Positions 9,654-19,515 of a stretch of 64,000 nt of DNA are shown in pieces. The notes under the pieces are model-generated. The model saw only the letters and a list, made by a program, of their open reading frames with translations. It ran no database searches and was not told the DNA's origin. Position 1 is the stretch's first letter. Each line of letters opens with the position of its first letter. Both the position numbers and the translations under genes were made by a program. Source of the DNA: JAPORK01 sp026710285 (GTDB lineage Bacteria > Pseudomonadota > Gammaproteobacteria > Pseudomonadales > Endozoicomonadaceae); contig OZ241746.1 in the NCBI GenBank assembly GCA_965201045.1, forward strand, positions 868,001 through 932,000, given 5' to 3'.

Positions 9654-11093
9654 ATGGCTTCTGATCAACCTGTTGTAATCGTATGGTTTCGACAAGATTT
9701 ACGCCTGACTGATAATCCGGCACTTATTGCTGCTGCCAAAGATAGACAGAAAATACTTCCCCTGTACATTCTTGATGATGAAAATAGTGGGCAATGGAAG
9801 ATGGGAGCTGCCAGTCGCTGGTGGCTTCATAATAGTTTATCAGACCTGAATCGTCGTATTGATGGTCATTTATGTCTGGCAAAAGGAGATGCGTTGTCTA
9901 TTTTAGAGGATATACTCAGGCAAAAAAAAGTTTCTGCGGTTTATTGGAACCGTTGTTATGAACCCTGGTGCATCAAGCGGGACACCAAAATTAAATCGAC
10001 GCTAACTGATCATGGGATCCGGGTAAAGAGTTTTAATGGCTCTTTGCTCTGTGAACCTCACCTCATCTCAAAAAAAGATGATACACCCTATAAAGTATTT
10101 ACACCTTTTTATCAAAAAGGATTGTCTGAACATTTGCCACCACCTCTGCCAAAACCAGCACCTACACAGCTGAAGTGGTGTAAACATACTATTGTTTCAC
10201 TCAAAGCACTTAATCTGTTGCCTGATATAAAGTGGTATCAGTCGATAAAAAAAATATGGACTCCGGGAGAGCAGGAAGCACAAAAATATCTTAATTCATT
10301 TTTACAGCAAGGACTGCCTGATTATAAAAAAGGACGAGATTACCCTGCAAAAGAGAGTACATCACGGTTATCACCTTATCTTCACTTTGGTGAATTGTCA
10401 CCTTTTCAAATTTGGCATACCGTTCAAAAGAGTATGTTTGTGCAGCGCCTAGAAACACAGGGAGCACATTTTTTAAGAGAACTCGGGTGGCGGGAATTTT
10501 CCTATTATCTGCTTTATCACTTTCCCGATTTACCAAAGAAAAACATGCAGCCTAAATTTAATCATTTTCCATGGCGTGATAATAAGCGTGCTATTATCCG
10601 TTGGCAAAAAGGGCAAACGGGTTATCCTGTTGTGGATGCCGGAATGCGTGAGCTTTGGCAAACTGGATATATGCACAACAGAGTGCGTATGATTACCGCC
10701 TCTTTCCTGGTAAAAAATCTTTTACAACACTGGCATCATGGTGAAAAATGGTTCTGGGACACACTTGTAGATGCTGATCTGGCTAATAACAGCGCCAGCT
10801 GGCAATGGGTAGCAGGTAGTGGAGCAGATGCTGCTCCCTATTTCAGAATTTTTAATCCGGTAACGCAGGGACAAAAATTCGATACCCAGGGAAATTATGT
10901 ACGACGATACATACCTGAACTGGCAGCTTTACCTGATAAGTATTTACACTGCCCCTGGACTGCACCGGAAGATGTTTTAAAATCCTCCGGTGTCATTTTG
11001 GATGATAACTACCCTTCTCCAATGGTTGATTTAAAGACTTCAAGAGAAAGTGCATTATCTGCTTTTGCAAAAATAAAAACAGACAGCGTTTGA
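9654..11093 (+). CDS. phrB: Deoxyribodipyrimidine (CPD) photolyase
   Basis: Light-driven repair of cyclobutane pyrimidine dimers using FAD and an antenna chromophore. The 479-residue product begins with VWFRQDLRLTDNPAL, the antenna-domain signature. The FAD-binding helical domain contains RLSPYLHFGELSPFQIW, LRELGWREFSYYLLYHFP, WQKGQTGYPVVDAGMRELWQTGYMHNR and WFWDTLVDADLANNSASWQW, all hallmarks of class I photolyases. The gene is alone on its strand with palindromic DNA on the left and a hairpin terminator on the right. Confidence 0.96.
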   Translation: MASDQPVVIVWFRQDLRLTDNPALIAAAKDRQKILPLYILDDENSGQWKMGAASRWWLHNSLSDLNRRIDGHLCLAKGDALSILEDILRQKKVSAVYWNRCYEPWCIKRDTKIKSTLTDHGIRVKSFNGSLLCEPHLISKKDDTPYKVFTPFYQKGLSEHLPPPLPKPAPTQLKWCKHTIVSLKALNLLPDIKWYQSIKKIWTPGEQEAQKYLNSFLQQGLPDYKKGRDYPAKESTSRLSPYLHFGELSPFQIWHTVQKSMFVQRLETQGAHFLRELGWREFSYYLLYHFPDLPKKNMQPKFNHFPWRDNKRAIIRWQKGQTGYPVVDAGMRELWQTGYMHNRVRMITASFLVKNLLQHWHHGEKWFWDTLVDADLANNSASWQWVAGSGADAAPYFRIFNPVTQGQKFDTQGNYVRRYIPELAALPDKYLHCPWTAPEDVLKSSGVILDDNYPSPMVDLKTSRESALSAFAKIKTDSV

Positions 11094-11141
11094 TTTTGCT
11101 CACAATGTTGTCTGTTATGTGTTTTCGTTATACTACTAAAT

Positions 11142-11167
11142 GGTTTCCCGCCTTTGCGGGAATGACC
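11142..11167. repeat. REP-like palindrome, diverged
   Basis: TTTCCCGCC/GCGGGAATGACC copy of the 24-bp palindrome family just after phrB. Confidence 0.6.
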
Positions 11168-11191
11168 TTGCCTTTCATACACAAATTCTGG

Positions 11192-11226
11192 TTCGGAGTT
11201 TTTGACTGAATAATAAAAAACTCCGA
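11192..11226. terminator. Bidirectional hairpin between phrB and the SRCR gene
   Basis: TTCGGAGTTTTT and AAAAACTCCGAA form a 12-bp stem around an 11-base loop, with T-runs in either direction. It lies between the convergent ends of phrB and the large SRCR gene and probably terminates both. Confidence 0.75.
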
Positions 11227-11244
11227 ATTGAGGTTAAATCCAGC

Positions 11245-14200
11245 CTAAATATCAGTTTCTTCAATTAATATAATACTACCCTGACCATTATCATTATAAG
11301 CGCTTTCATCACTATTATCAAAACTGGAATCAGTTTCATATTCATACATGTCATCATAAAACTCAACTTCTACATTCCCACCACCGTTTGTATTTTCATT
11401 TTCATTCGATGGCTGTGCATTTTTAGTATTGTTCATACCTGTAGCCGGCGAAAACCCTGTTGTTTGTTGATTACCTTGCCTGGCAACTGTACCATGTGTA
11501 TCCAAAGATTGTGGTTGTGGTGGTACAAAATATATATCACCCTCTTCGGGTGGTACAGAATATATATCACCCTCTTCGGGTGGTACAGAATATATATCAT
11601 CCTCTTCGGGTGGTACAGAATATATATCACCCTCTTCGGGTGGTACAGAATATATATCATCCTCTTCGGGTGGTACAGAATATATATCATCCTCTGCAGG
11701 TGGTGCAGAGTAATATATCTCTTTATCAGAAGACTCTGGTTGCTTTTCTGTATTTTTACATGTAGCACCGTTGTTACTACTTCCCTCATACATTGTATTA
11801 GATTCAGAGAACTGGTTACCAAGATATCGAAATCTTCCTCTCGCCGGATATCTCACATGATTATTTTTGAACTCCATATAACCGGTACTGCCTGAAAAAC
11901 TACCAGCTGAGCGCTGATTAGATTCACTGTGAACAGATCCCCCGTGATGCATAGCATTTTGATCTGCAGTATTCATACATTCATAGTCTTCAATACCTTC
12001 TTGTTGTCTCTGAAAAGAATCAGACATCTTCATTCTATAATTATAATAAGTATTACTATCACCAGTATTTCTACTTGAGAAACTATAATTTGAGTAATAC
12101 GAACCTTTACTCTTAAGAGATCCCCAGCTATATTTGACATACTTCGGATCTTCCAACTCTCCTGGTTTTTTCTTCTTTAGTCTTTTATTGAGAATTACAC
12201 GATGAAGAATATACCCGGAAGCTGTACTTGCTGCAAATACACAAGGAATAGCTGCCAACACAGCAAATATATTTTTATTTGATTGTTCTCCGCTGTCCTG
12301 TGGTTTTGGCTGTGGTTGTGGTTGTGGTTGTGGTTGTACTGCCATTAAGATTTCCATTGGAATGGATACACAACCTCCAATCTCAGGAATCGATATTTCC
12401 TCACGGTGAAAAAATCGTATCTGATCATCATTATCAACGACCATATTATAATGATGAATGTTGTCTGAAGTAATTCCATTAACAGATTTTGCTCTTTGAC
12501 TCCATAGCTCTGTATCAATGTCATAGCTCATTACATAAATTTGCTTTACTGCATCACCATTTGTTGCTGCTAAATAAACTTTATCGTGCGTTAATGTTGT
12601 TGCTAAATGCAGTTGTCCCTGTTTTGATACTACTGTAAATACATTATTTACCTGTTTGGGTAATGTAATATTTTCATGAACTGCATTATCAATATTAAAT
12701 GTTACTCTGTTATTATCATCGGTTATTTTACTCAACGGATACTGTCTTATCAGTGAACTGTTTGCATCCTGTACAAAAATAGCACCATTTGTAAGCAACA
12801 AAAATTTTCCATTCCCCGGGAGCGTTTTTACATAATATCCTCTGCTATTATGTTGCAGTGATGACCAGAATAATTGACCTCCTGTACTATTATTTGTGGA
12901 GTAAAGACCTAGCAGTTGTTGTTCAGTCACAATGTGATTAACCGGGCATGCATCAGCTGCGAGCATTTGATTTACTGGACGCAATATTTGTGGAGAATCT
13001 TCAGAAGATAATCGGTTAACTATAATAAATCTCTGCCCGTCTGAAAGTTCAGTATCGTCTGGATAAGCTTGAGAAGAAATTAGCAATCTCTGCCCGGATC
13101 GATTGTCATCGGCAACAAGACCAAGGGTTTTTTCACCAGGTATGTGGCAACTATTACAATTATTTTTTGTTGCACAACGATAACCCCATATTTTTAACCA
13201 GTCGTCGGGGTTTATTGTATTTAATCGCTGCTCACTGTCACACAACTGATAAAGATTATCAGATATTTTTGTACTATGAACATTCCAGTGCTTCAACGGA
13301 CAATGTTGAAGATTACAATTACTGGTTATATTGTATTGACCTGAAAACAGAGTGGTCATAGTAGGTGTCTGGGAACAATCTTCAGGTATTTGTTGTACAT
13401 TATTACGTGAAAAGTCAGAATGAGTACACCATAAAATCACATTTGTAACAGGTTCTGAACATGCATTAAAAAATCCCTGTACTGAGGTACAACTGGCAAG
13501 CGTATCAAGACACAACAGACGTCTTCCTCTGCCATTTTCACTGTCAAGACCGACAACCGGAGGCAATGGTTCAGCTGTTAAATAAAATTTTCCTCCTCCA
13601 TCAAACCCAAACTGTTTACAGACAAGCTGTACATCCTGATGCGCAATATTATCAGAACAAAATGAGATATACTCAGAGATATTGTTATTATTAACTAACA
13701 TCTCCAGCCTCCCAATTCCTGTTGTTGAAACATTTGCACGTGATTCATCAATACTGTATCTGTCCGTTAAACGAAAAGTGATAGGATCAGGATGCAGGGG
13801 CTGTGGATTACATTTGAGAATGACATCATCCTGATGAGTACAGTTGTGAGCGATAGCGTTGACGGAGGTCAGAGGACAAAAAATAAGTTTTGATTCATCA
13901 CCAAGACACTCCCGCTGAACTGCAAACGGATTTATTGCTTTATTTAAAGGTACTGATGGTGGAAAAACAGATTGCCCACCGTAAAACCCCATCTCAGAAC
14001 ATGCAACTTTTGCATTTGCTGCAGTGAAACCATGAGAACAAAAAGTATAATGAGTATCACGCTCACTATACTCCAGCCGCCCTGTACCGGTATTTGTTGT
14101 ATCAAAACGGTAAGGATCATTTGAGGTATGATCTGTCAGCCTGATAAGTAAATTAGGGTTGTGAATTGCAGGCTTATCAGAACATGAAAGCAGTGCTTCT

Positions 14201-16410
14201 CTGTTTTCCGGGCAGGCATGAGTATGAGTGCTTGTTACATTACACTGCTGCAGATGTTGCTCATAACCGGTACATGTTCTGTTAATGTGAACGGGATCAG
14301 ATTCAAGTTTATTTATAGTTAATACATTTCTAAGCGCAAAGCTTTTTGTTTCATTCGCTTCTGTAAATCCCAATGATTTACAGGCAGCGTGAGCTGTTTT
14401 TGTAGTCAGTGTACCTTCACAAACAGATTGCCATTTATTATCTCTGTACACCTCAAGACGTCCACTATCTTTTATTACAGACCTGTGCACAGAATTATCA
14501 CTACCATTGGTTATTCGGACTGTTTCAGGAGCCGGGTTTACCCGAATAAAAGAATTAACAGCAAATGCATTTACATCTTCACCGTGAACTGCTGACAGAT
14601 TTTGACCTTGAGCATGAGCACCCGGTGTAATAAAATTTGCATTGATATTTTCCTGGGTAATAGTTGTTTTGCTTCCCGGGAAAGAATCAGCCAGTAAAAA
14701 TTTACTATCCAAAATACTGCTATCTGTGACCTTCGTTATATCCATATCTTTTTGATAGTAAGTATTATTGTGTCCTCCTGCAGCAAATGTAACCGGTGCA
14801 TTATGCAACTTACTCTTTTGTATTGTGATAATATTTTGATTACCTGATACATGAGTTGCAATAACCCCTGTACCATTTTTAGTATTTATCTGCCCTGGTA
14901 CACCAGTAAAAATAACCCGGTTTTGATCACCAGTGATATCACCCAACGCCGGATTTTGCACCTCACAAATATTTGCCTGCTGAATAGTCAGAGTATTATT
15001 GTGTAAGACTTGTTCTGCAATAACGGGTCCAGTCTGTACAGAGTCACCCACACACAAATTAACATTACCTGTAAATACTGCCTGATTCATGCAACCAAAA
15101 ACAGCAGAGGTATTGTTTCCGGAATTAATCGTATGATCATTGGTTTTTAATACTCCGGAAAAGGGTGAGCTGCAACTTTTAAAAAAAGGCAAATTATACT
15201 GTGTGTTTAAAGTGATGTTTTCTGACAATGAAAAACAACCAGTAGAATTTTTTGATAGAACTGAATAAAAATTATCATTATTCAGGAACTGATAATCTTG
15301 TAAACCACACCTGCCATCTATACTACATTGCATGCCAGGTGTCGTAAATGTTCTATAAGCACTGGCTGAAGGTAACAAATATAATCCCATACTAAATAAT
15401 GCAGCAGCTCCCAATCCACTTGTAACAGAAGACTTTCTGTAAGAGCTGTTAAAAAGTGGATAATCAGCATCAATTAATTTTTGTGATTTTTGTTCAGGCA
15501 ATATAATATCATCCGATACTACCGCTTTTTCTGTTCCGTTTTCATCTGACTCATAACTGGTAAACAGATAATCTTTTTTGTAACCATACCCCTCTATTCT
15601 GAGTTTGATAAGCTTCTCCTGCCTGACCTGCTCTTCTGTGTGAGGTGAATCTGTCAGCAGTGCAAGCCTGAATGAAAAGGATGGCGCTGTTTGCATGGAG
15701 GAAAAGAGTTGTGACAAATACTGACTATATCGGGTAAATACCGATTGATGATGAGTTGGTACCGGTTCAGCAGGCATACTCTTTACAGGACGATCTAAAA
15801 ATTCTAATACAAGTTTTACAACAGGGTCTTTTTTTGCGCGACACTTAAGATCGTAAAGCGCACCACCAATCGTCATTGTTAAAAAAGCAGTAGCGCCTGA
15901 TTCGTTCAGATAACCAAAAGAGCCATACTCCTTTAATAACCAATGAAATAACGGTATTTTTATTAACTGAGTCATTTTTTTTTGATTGATATATTCAACT
16001 CCTTCACTATAGGGAATTAAATCATTTAAGTGATCAAATGCAGAATGAACATGAAAAGGCTTCCTGCTTAAAGATAACTTTTTTGTAGCCTTTAGCACTG
16101 AAAAAAAAGGATGTACTCTGTGTTTAGATAACTCATTGTTTAACTTAGCATCTGCTACATAAACAGCAGATAAGTATTCAACAGGAAGATCTCTGCATTG
16201 CTGTAAGAGACTTAAAAAAGTTACACTGTCAGTCTCTGTTTGATCTCTGTCAGATGCTGCATTTACTGTTATTACAGCAGCAAAAGTAAAAACTGTAACA
16301 GATAAAAAAAAGTAAACCAGTTGCTTTGCTGATAATAAAAGATTGATAAACGTGTTGTTACCTTTGTTGTTGTTTTTTACAACATGTTCAGAAGCTTTTC
16401 TGTCATTCAT
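11245..16410 (-). CDS. Giant SRCR-domain membrane protein with YxxP repeat tail
   Basis: Unnamed 1721-residue protein. I choose the ATG at 16408-16410 because AAGGAG lies 10 bases upstream; a start 19 codons earlier is open but has no such site. Order of parts: signal peptide (about residues 30-52, ending VNAA); unknown N-terminal domain; a second hydrophobic stretch near 340; an Asn-rich repetitive stretch (about 370-620) resembling a beta-helix; three scavenger receptor cysteine-rich domains near 630-745, 755-867 and 880-992, each with a GRLE strand, a (V/F)C, an (A/V)CxxxGF and a closing C; a Cys-rich section; a PQ-repeat stalk; one transmembrane helix near 1377-1403 followed by KRLKKKK; and a 318-residue acidic, Tyr-rich tail. 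The tail holds six tandem decapeptides of DIYSVPPEED type. SRCR domains are typical of animal receptors and rare in bacteria. A host-interaction role is inference. Confidence 0.85.
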   Translation of the reverse strand: MNDRKASEHVVKNNNKGNNTFINLLLSAKQLVYFFLSVTVFTFAAVITVNAASDRDQTETDSVTFLSLLQQCRDLPVEYLSAVYVADAKLNNELSKHRVHPFFSVLKATKKLSLSRKPFHVHSAFDHLNDLIPYSEGVEYINQKKMTQLIKIPLFHWLLKEYGSFGYLNESGATAFLTMTIGGALYDLKCRAKKDPVVKLVLEFLDRPVKSMPAEPVPTHHQSVFTRYSQYLSQLFSSMQTAPSFSFRLALLTDSPHTEEQVRQEKLIKLRIEGYGYKKDYLFTSYESDENGTEKAVVSDDIILPEQKSQKLIDADYPLFNSSYRKSSVTSGLGAAALFSMGLYLLPSASAYRTFTTPGMQCSIDGRCGLQDYQFLNNDNFYSVLSKNSTGCFSLSENITLNTQYNLPFFKSCSSPFSGVLKTNDHTINSGNNTSAVFGCMNQAVFTGNVNLCVGDSVQTGPVIAEQVLHNNTLTIQQANICEVQNPALGDITGDQNRVIFTGVPGQINTKNGTGVIATHVSGNQNIITIQKSKLHNAPVTFAAGGHNNTYYQKDMDITKVTDSSILDSKFLLADSFPGSKTTITQENINANFITPGAHAQGQNLSAVHGEDVNAFAVNSFIRVNPAPETVRITNGSDNSVHRSVIKDSGRLEVYRDNKWQSVCEGTLTTKTAHAACKSLGFTEANETKSFALRNVLTINKLESDPVHINRTCTGYEQHLQQCNVTSTHTHACPENREALLSCSDKPAIHNPNLLIRLTDHTSNDPYRFDTTNTGTGRLEYSERDTHYTFCSHGFTAANAKVACSEMGFYGGQSVFPPSVPLNKAINPFAVQRECLGDESKLIFCPLTSVNAIAHNCTHQDDVILKCNPQPLHPDPITFRLTDRYSIDESRANVSTTGIGRLEMLVNNNNISEYISFCSDNIAHQDVQLVCKQFGFDGGGKFYLTAEPLPPVVGLDSENGRGRRLLCLDTLASCTSVQGFFNACSEPVTNVILWCTHSDFSRNNVQQIPEDCSQTPTMTTLFSGQYNITSNCNLQHCPLKHWNVHSTKISDNLYQLCDSEQRLNTINPDDWLKIWGYRCATKNNCNSCHIPGEKTLGLVADDNRSGQRLLISSQAYPDDTELSDGQRFIIVNRLSSEDSPQILRPVNQMLAADACPVNHIVTEQQLLGLYSTNNSTGGQLFWSSLQHNSRGYYVKTLPGNGKFLLLTNGAIFVQDANSSLIRQYPLSKITDDNNRVTFNIDNAVHENITLPKQVNNVFTVVSKQGQLHLATTLTHDKVYLAATNGDAVKQIYVMSYDIDTELWSQRAKSVNGITSDNIHHYNMVVDNDDQIRFFHREEISIPEIGGCVSIPMEILMAVQPQPQPQPQPKPQDSGEQSNKNIFAVLAAIPCVFAASTASGYILHRVILNKRLKKKKPGELEDPKYVKYSWGSLKSKGSYYSNYSFSSRNTGDSNTYYNYRMKMSDSFQRQQEGIEDYECMNTADQNAMHHGGSVHSESNQRSAGSFSGSTGYMEFKNNHVRYPARGRFRYLGNQFSESNTMYEGSSNNGATCKNTEKQPESSDKEIYYSAPPAEDDIYSVPPEEDDIYSVPPEEGDIYSVPPEEDDIYSVPPEEGDIYSVPPEEGDIYFVPPQPQSLDTHGTVARQGNQQTTGFSPATGMNNTKNAQPSNENENTNGGGNVEVEFYDDMYEYETDSSFDNSDESAYNDNGQGSIILIEETDI
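11521..11700 (-). repeat. Six tandem 30-bp repeats encoding YSVPPE decapeptides
   Basis: Six consecutive 30-bp units (TGGTACAGAATATATATCA start on the plus strand), nearly identical, sit inside the SRCR gene. A seventh, degenerate unit at 11701-11730 encodes EIYYSAPPAE. Because 30 is a multiple of three, copy number can change without breaking the frame. Each unit encodes one [D/G]DIY[S/F]VPP motif. Confidence 0.95.
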
Positions 16411-17059
16411 TATTTTACTGCTCCTTAATTTGATTGAAATCATCACACTGTGAGAATTTTTTGTCAAAGAAGTTTAGCAGTGAAATCCAGATCCACTAAC
16501 TCAAATATCTGCTACTTATTAATTAAAACGACACAAAATCAATATGTTTGTACTATTTTTTTCATTAAATTTTGCGCAACAACCCCTTCCTTTAGAGCTG
16601 CCTCTTAGTCGCATTTTTTAAGCAGTTATTTTTATCCTGGCAAGTTACCTGTTATCGAGTATACCAACTTTTTGGTATAAAACCGTGGGCTGAGTCTGTC
16701 GGACCGTGGGCTGAGCCTGTCGGACCGTGGGCTGAGCCTGTCGGACCGTGAGCTGAGCCTGTCGGACCGTGGGCTGAGCCTGTCGGACCGTGAGCTGAGC
16801 CTGTCGGACCGTGGGCTGAGCCTGTCGAAGCCCCAGAGACTAAAAGCAGCCGGGCTTCGACAGGCTCAGCCCACAGCGTATTTAGTAAAGAGGGGTATAT
16901 TCAGTAGAAAATAAACCTTTGAATAAAAATTGAAACTTAAAAAATGTGACGAAGAGGCAGACCTAAAGGAAAGCGAAGATGTCAATTGAACATTTTAGTG
17001 CAAAGCTAAAACTAGCTTTTTGTTTGCATGGCTGCAAAGAGATAAGCTAAACGTCAAAA
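16411..17059. other. Intergenic between the SRCR gene and fdxA
   Basis: No gene was seen. The left part is the SRCR leader with its ribosome site at about 16421-16426. The right part is filled by repeat copy b. Confidence 0.6.
16585..16985. repeat. Large palindromic repeat, copy b, with expanded core
   Basis: Outer arms 'gcctcttagtcgcattttttaa' and its complement 'aaaatgtgacgaagaggcag' enclose a core. On the left side the unit ACCGTGGGCTGAGCCTGTCGG (21 bp) is repeated seven times at 16682-16828. The single complementary arm follows near 16850-16875. Termini CTTTAGAGCTG and CTAAAGGA...GATGTCAA match other family members. Confidence 0.8.
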
Positions 17060-17386
17060 TTATTTTTCTTCCAGTAACGGTCTTTTATTTTCAACGCCTT
17101 TCCACTCCTCCGCATCAGGTGGAGGATCAATAACTTCTGTAATATTAGACCATTTTTTAGATAATTTAGCATTTAACGCAATAAATTCCTGTTGCGATTC
17201 TGGTACTTCATCTTCAGGACAAATAGCCTGTACGGGACACTCAGGTTCACACAGTGCACAGTCAATACAAGCATCAGGATCAATTACTAAAAAATTAGGT
17301 CCTTCATAAAAACAGTCAACAGGACAAACTTCTACACAGTCTGTGTATTTACACTTTATACATTGTTCAGTGACAACAAAAGTCAT
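17060..17386 (-). CDS. fdxA: Seven-iron ferredoxin FdxA
   Basis: Small electron carrier with one [3Fe-4S] and one [4Fe-4S] cluster. The 108-residue product starts MTFVVTEQCIKCKYTDCVEVCPVDCFYEGPN in three consecutive family motifs. Cysteines at 9, 12, 17 and 21 lie in the first half, and a second group in CIDCALCEPECPVQAI follows. The Trp-rich tail (KKWSNITEVIDPPPDAEEW) is typical of the Azotobacter ferredoxin I/FdxA type. It is a single gene in intergenic repeat surroundings. Its electron partners are not shown by context. Confidence 0.95.
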   Translation of the reverse strand: MTFVVTEQCIKCKYTDCVEVCPVDCFYEGPNFLVIDPDACIDCALCEPECPVQAICPEDEVPESQQEFIALNAKLSKKWSNITEVIDPPPDAEEWKGVENKRPLLEEK

Positions 17387-17722
17387 TGCTATTGCTCCAG
17401 CTTAATCGGCGGTTGCTTGTTAAAAAATGGCACAGTGCATTATGCAAGCATGTTAGCAGAATAACAAGTATCCATGTTACAGTTAATCACAGAGTAACAG
17501 TATTTCATCTGAATATATCTCAATAACTGTATAATTCTGAAGCCTGTTAAGTGTGATGTTTGTTAAAACCGGATTCAGACCTATTGTGCAAAAACAGAAA
17601 GCCCAACAAAAAGAGCCAAATTATTATCAGGACTCCATCCGCTAAATCAGTTGCACAAACAAAACACCAACCATATTCAGACCGTTACCGGGACATCACC
17701 GGTGAAATTATTCTGGTTTTAA
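17387..17722. other. Intergenic, nothing recognised
   Basis: About 340 bp between fdxA and trxA. No gene or repeat-family member was recognised. Confidence 0.4.
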
Positions 17723-18046
17723 TTATAATGCATCTTCAATAAATGCGGTTAATTGTGACTTAGACATCATACCTACTGTGGTTGCCTCAAGGTTACCATT
17801 TTTAAACAGCATGATAGTAGGTATACCCCGAACATTATATTTTGCAGGCGTGACAGTATTCTCATCTATATTTAATTTGCACACCTTCAGTTGATCTTTA
17901 TAGGCATCTGCAACAGCGTCTAAAACAGGCGAGATCATTTTGCAGGGACCGCACCATTCTGCCCAATAATCAACTAAAACCAGGATTTCTGATTTTAAAA
18001 CTTCATCATTAAAATTCGCATCTGTAACTGTGGTAATATTAGTCAT
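17723..18046 (-). CDS. trxA: Thioredoxin 1
   Basis: General cytoplasmic disulfide reductase. 107 residues with the active site WCGPC (C32, C35), the following KMISPVLD helix, and the cis-Pro loop GIPTIMLFKNG. Length and sequence are those of TrxA. The rho gene, often next in gammaproteobacteria, is not downstream. Confidence 0.97.
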   Translation of the reverse strand: MTNITTVTDANFNDEVLKSEILVLVDYWAEWCGPCKMISPVLDAVADAYKDQLKVCKLNIDENTVTPAKYNVRGIPTIMLFKNGNLEATTVGMMSKSQLTAFIEDAL

Positions 18047-18244
18047 TTATAAATGCTCTCCCCGTGATTTTAAAATTTTCATCTGTTGCAAGTTTGACTT
18101 TTTAAGCAGAAAAATAGGTTATAGTATATAAAACTACTTTCTAAGCTTTAATATCAGCTAAAACAGTCTAAGTGTATCACAATACATGCATTCAGCAATA
18201 AAACCACAGAAAAACCCTGCCAAACAACTGCTGTAAAAATTTAT

Positions 18245-18365
18245 CAGTTGCGCCGCAAAACCTAGTCCTTCAGCCCTCTTAGTAACATTTTTCAGGTTCT
18301 GGCTTTTACTTTGGAAGGTTTTTCTTCTGTCAAATATACCAGCCTTTCAGGCTTACACCCGTGGA
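18245..18365. repeat. Large palindromic repeat, copy c (left half only)
   Basis: Starts with GCGCCGCAAAACCTAGTCC and CCTCTTAGTAACATTTTTCAGG, then the 'aaatataccagcctttcagg' arm and a decayed core (GTGGACTGAGCGAAGCC). The complementary right half is missing. Confidence 0.65.
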
Positions 18366-18419
18366 CTGAGCGAAGCCGAAACCATGAAGAGTAGAGTTCA
18401 CAATTTCACAACGTCATAG

Positions 18420-18736
18420 TTGTACAGCGCTTCTGGCTGAACACTATCTCTTAGTACTATTTTTTAAGCGCTGATTTTGATTCACAGGTTTATTTTCTGT
18501 TGAATATACCAATCTTTACCGAATGTACCGTGGGCTGAGCCTGTCGGACCGTGGGCTGAGCCTGTCGAAGCCAAGAGATCAAAAGCAGCCGGGCTTCAAC
18601 AGGCTCAGCCCACGATGTGTCCGGCAAAGGCTGGTATATTCAGCAAAAAACAAACATGCCAGAGTAAAAGACTGAACCTGAAAAATGTGACCAAGAGACA
18701 GTTGAAGGACGGAGTTTTACGGCGTGTCAGATAAAA
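18420..18736. repeat. Large palindromic repeat, copy d
   Basis: Left arm 'atctcttagtactattttttaagcgc', a doubled GTGGGCTGAGCCTGTCG unit, the complementary core, and right arm 'aaaaatgtgaccaagagacag'. The right end TTGAAGGACGGAGTTTTACGGCG is the complement of the left end seen at copy g, so this copy is palindromic to its termini. Confidence 0.75.
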
Positions 18737-18739
18737 GCT

Positions 18740-18910
18740 TAAAAAATGTAACTAAGAAACAGAACTGAGCGGAGAGGATCTGCGGTGTGTTCAGTGGTGC
18801 ATTCAGTGGTGTATTCAGTAAAGGTTGTATTGATTAAGAGATAAATCTGCCGGAGTAAAACCGGTGCTTGAAAATGTAACTAAGAGGCAGTCTTTAGGGA
18901 GGGGAGAATA
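18740..18910. repeat. Palindromic repeat, copy e (right-half fragments in tandem)
   Basis: Two right termini (AATGTAACTAAGAAACAG and AATGTAACTAAGAGGCAG) about 130 bp apart, without their left halves. The second ends TCTTTAGGGAGGGG like other copies. Confidence 0.65.
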
Positions 18911-19515
18911 AACAGGCTTATTTTCTTATGCGCAAAGCTGAAGCATCACCCTCTGGCTATGGCATCATCACAGGGAACTCTCTGAGCACAAGGTTTGAAT
19001 CGCTGAGCACAAGGTCTGAATCGCTGAGCACGAGGTCTGAATCGCTTTAACCCTTCAAGTTATATTTTTCCAAATTCAACCATAGTCTCTCAACCTTCAG
19101 CATCAGATAAAACTGCACTGACGGCAAGAAACATAATATCCAAACAATCATGTTTTCTGATGAGTCTCTGAGCGGGATCATCCAGTTAGCTAAGATGATT
19201 TAAAAATGACAGCACAATTTTTCTGTGACATAAAAGCTCTGTTCTGCCATCAAATCATTTTTTATAACAGCATGATCTTGACCTGCTGCTGCAACAAATC
19301 ATATAAAGTTGTGGGTTGACTATACCGCTCAAAACAAGTATCGTGGCTTTTTCATCAAAGTTGCTTGGCAGATTATATTTTTTAAACTATTGATTTTAAA
19401 ACAATTTTATTATTTAAGCCTGCAAATTAAAAAACTTTGTAAATTAACATATGCGTTTTTATAACCTGCAAGTTATCAAAAACTATCCGAAGAGTAAATT
19501 CAAGAGACTCAAAAA
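18911..19515. other. Intergenic upstream of the ankyrin gene
   Basis: No gene was seen. A short triple repeat near 18976-19044 reads CTGAGCACAAGGTCTGAATCG with small changes. The remainder is AT-rich leader of the ankyrin-repeat gene. Confidence 0.5.

Noticed and set aside
11460..11895. Repeat-rich plus-strand frames opposite the YSVPPE region
   Set aside because: They are antisense readings of the 30-bp repeats inside the SRCR gene, with no ribosome site.
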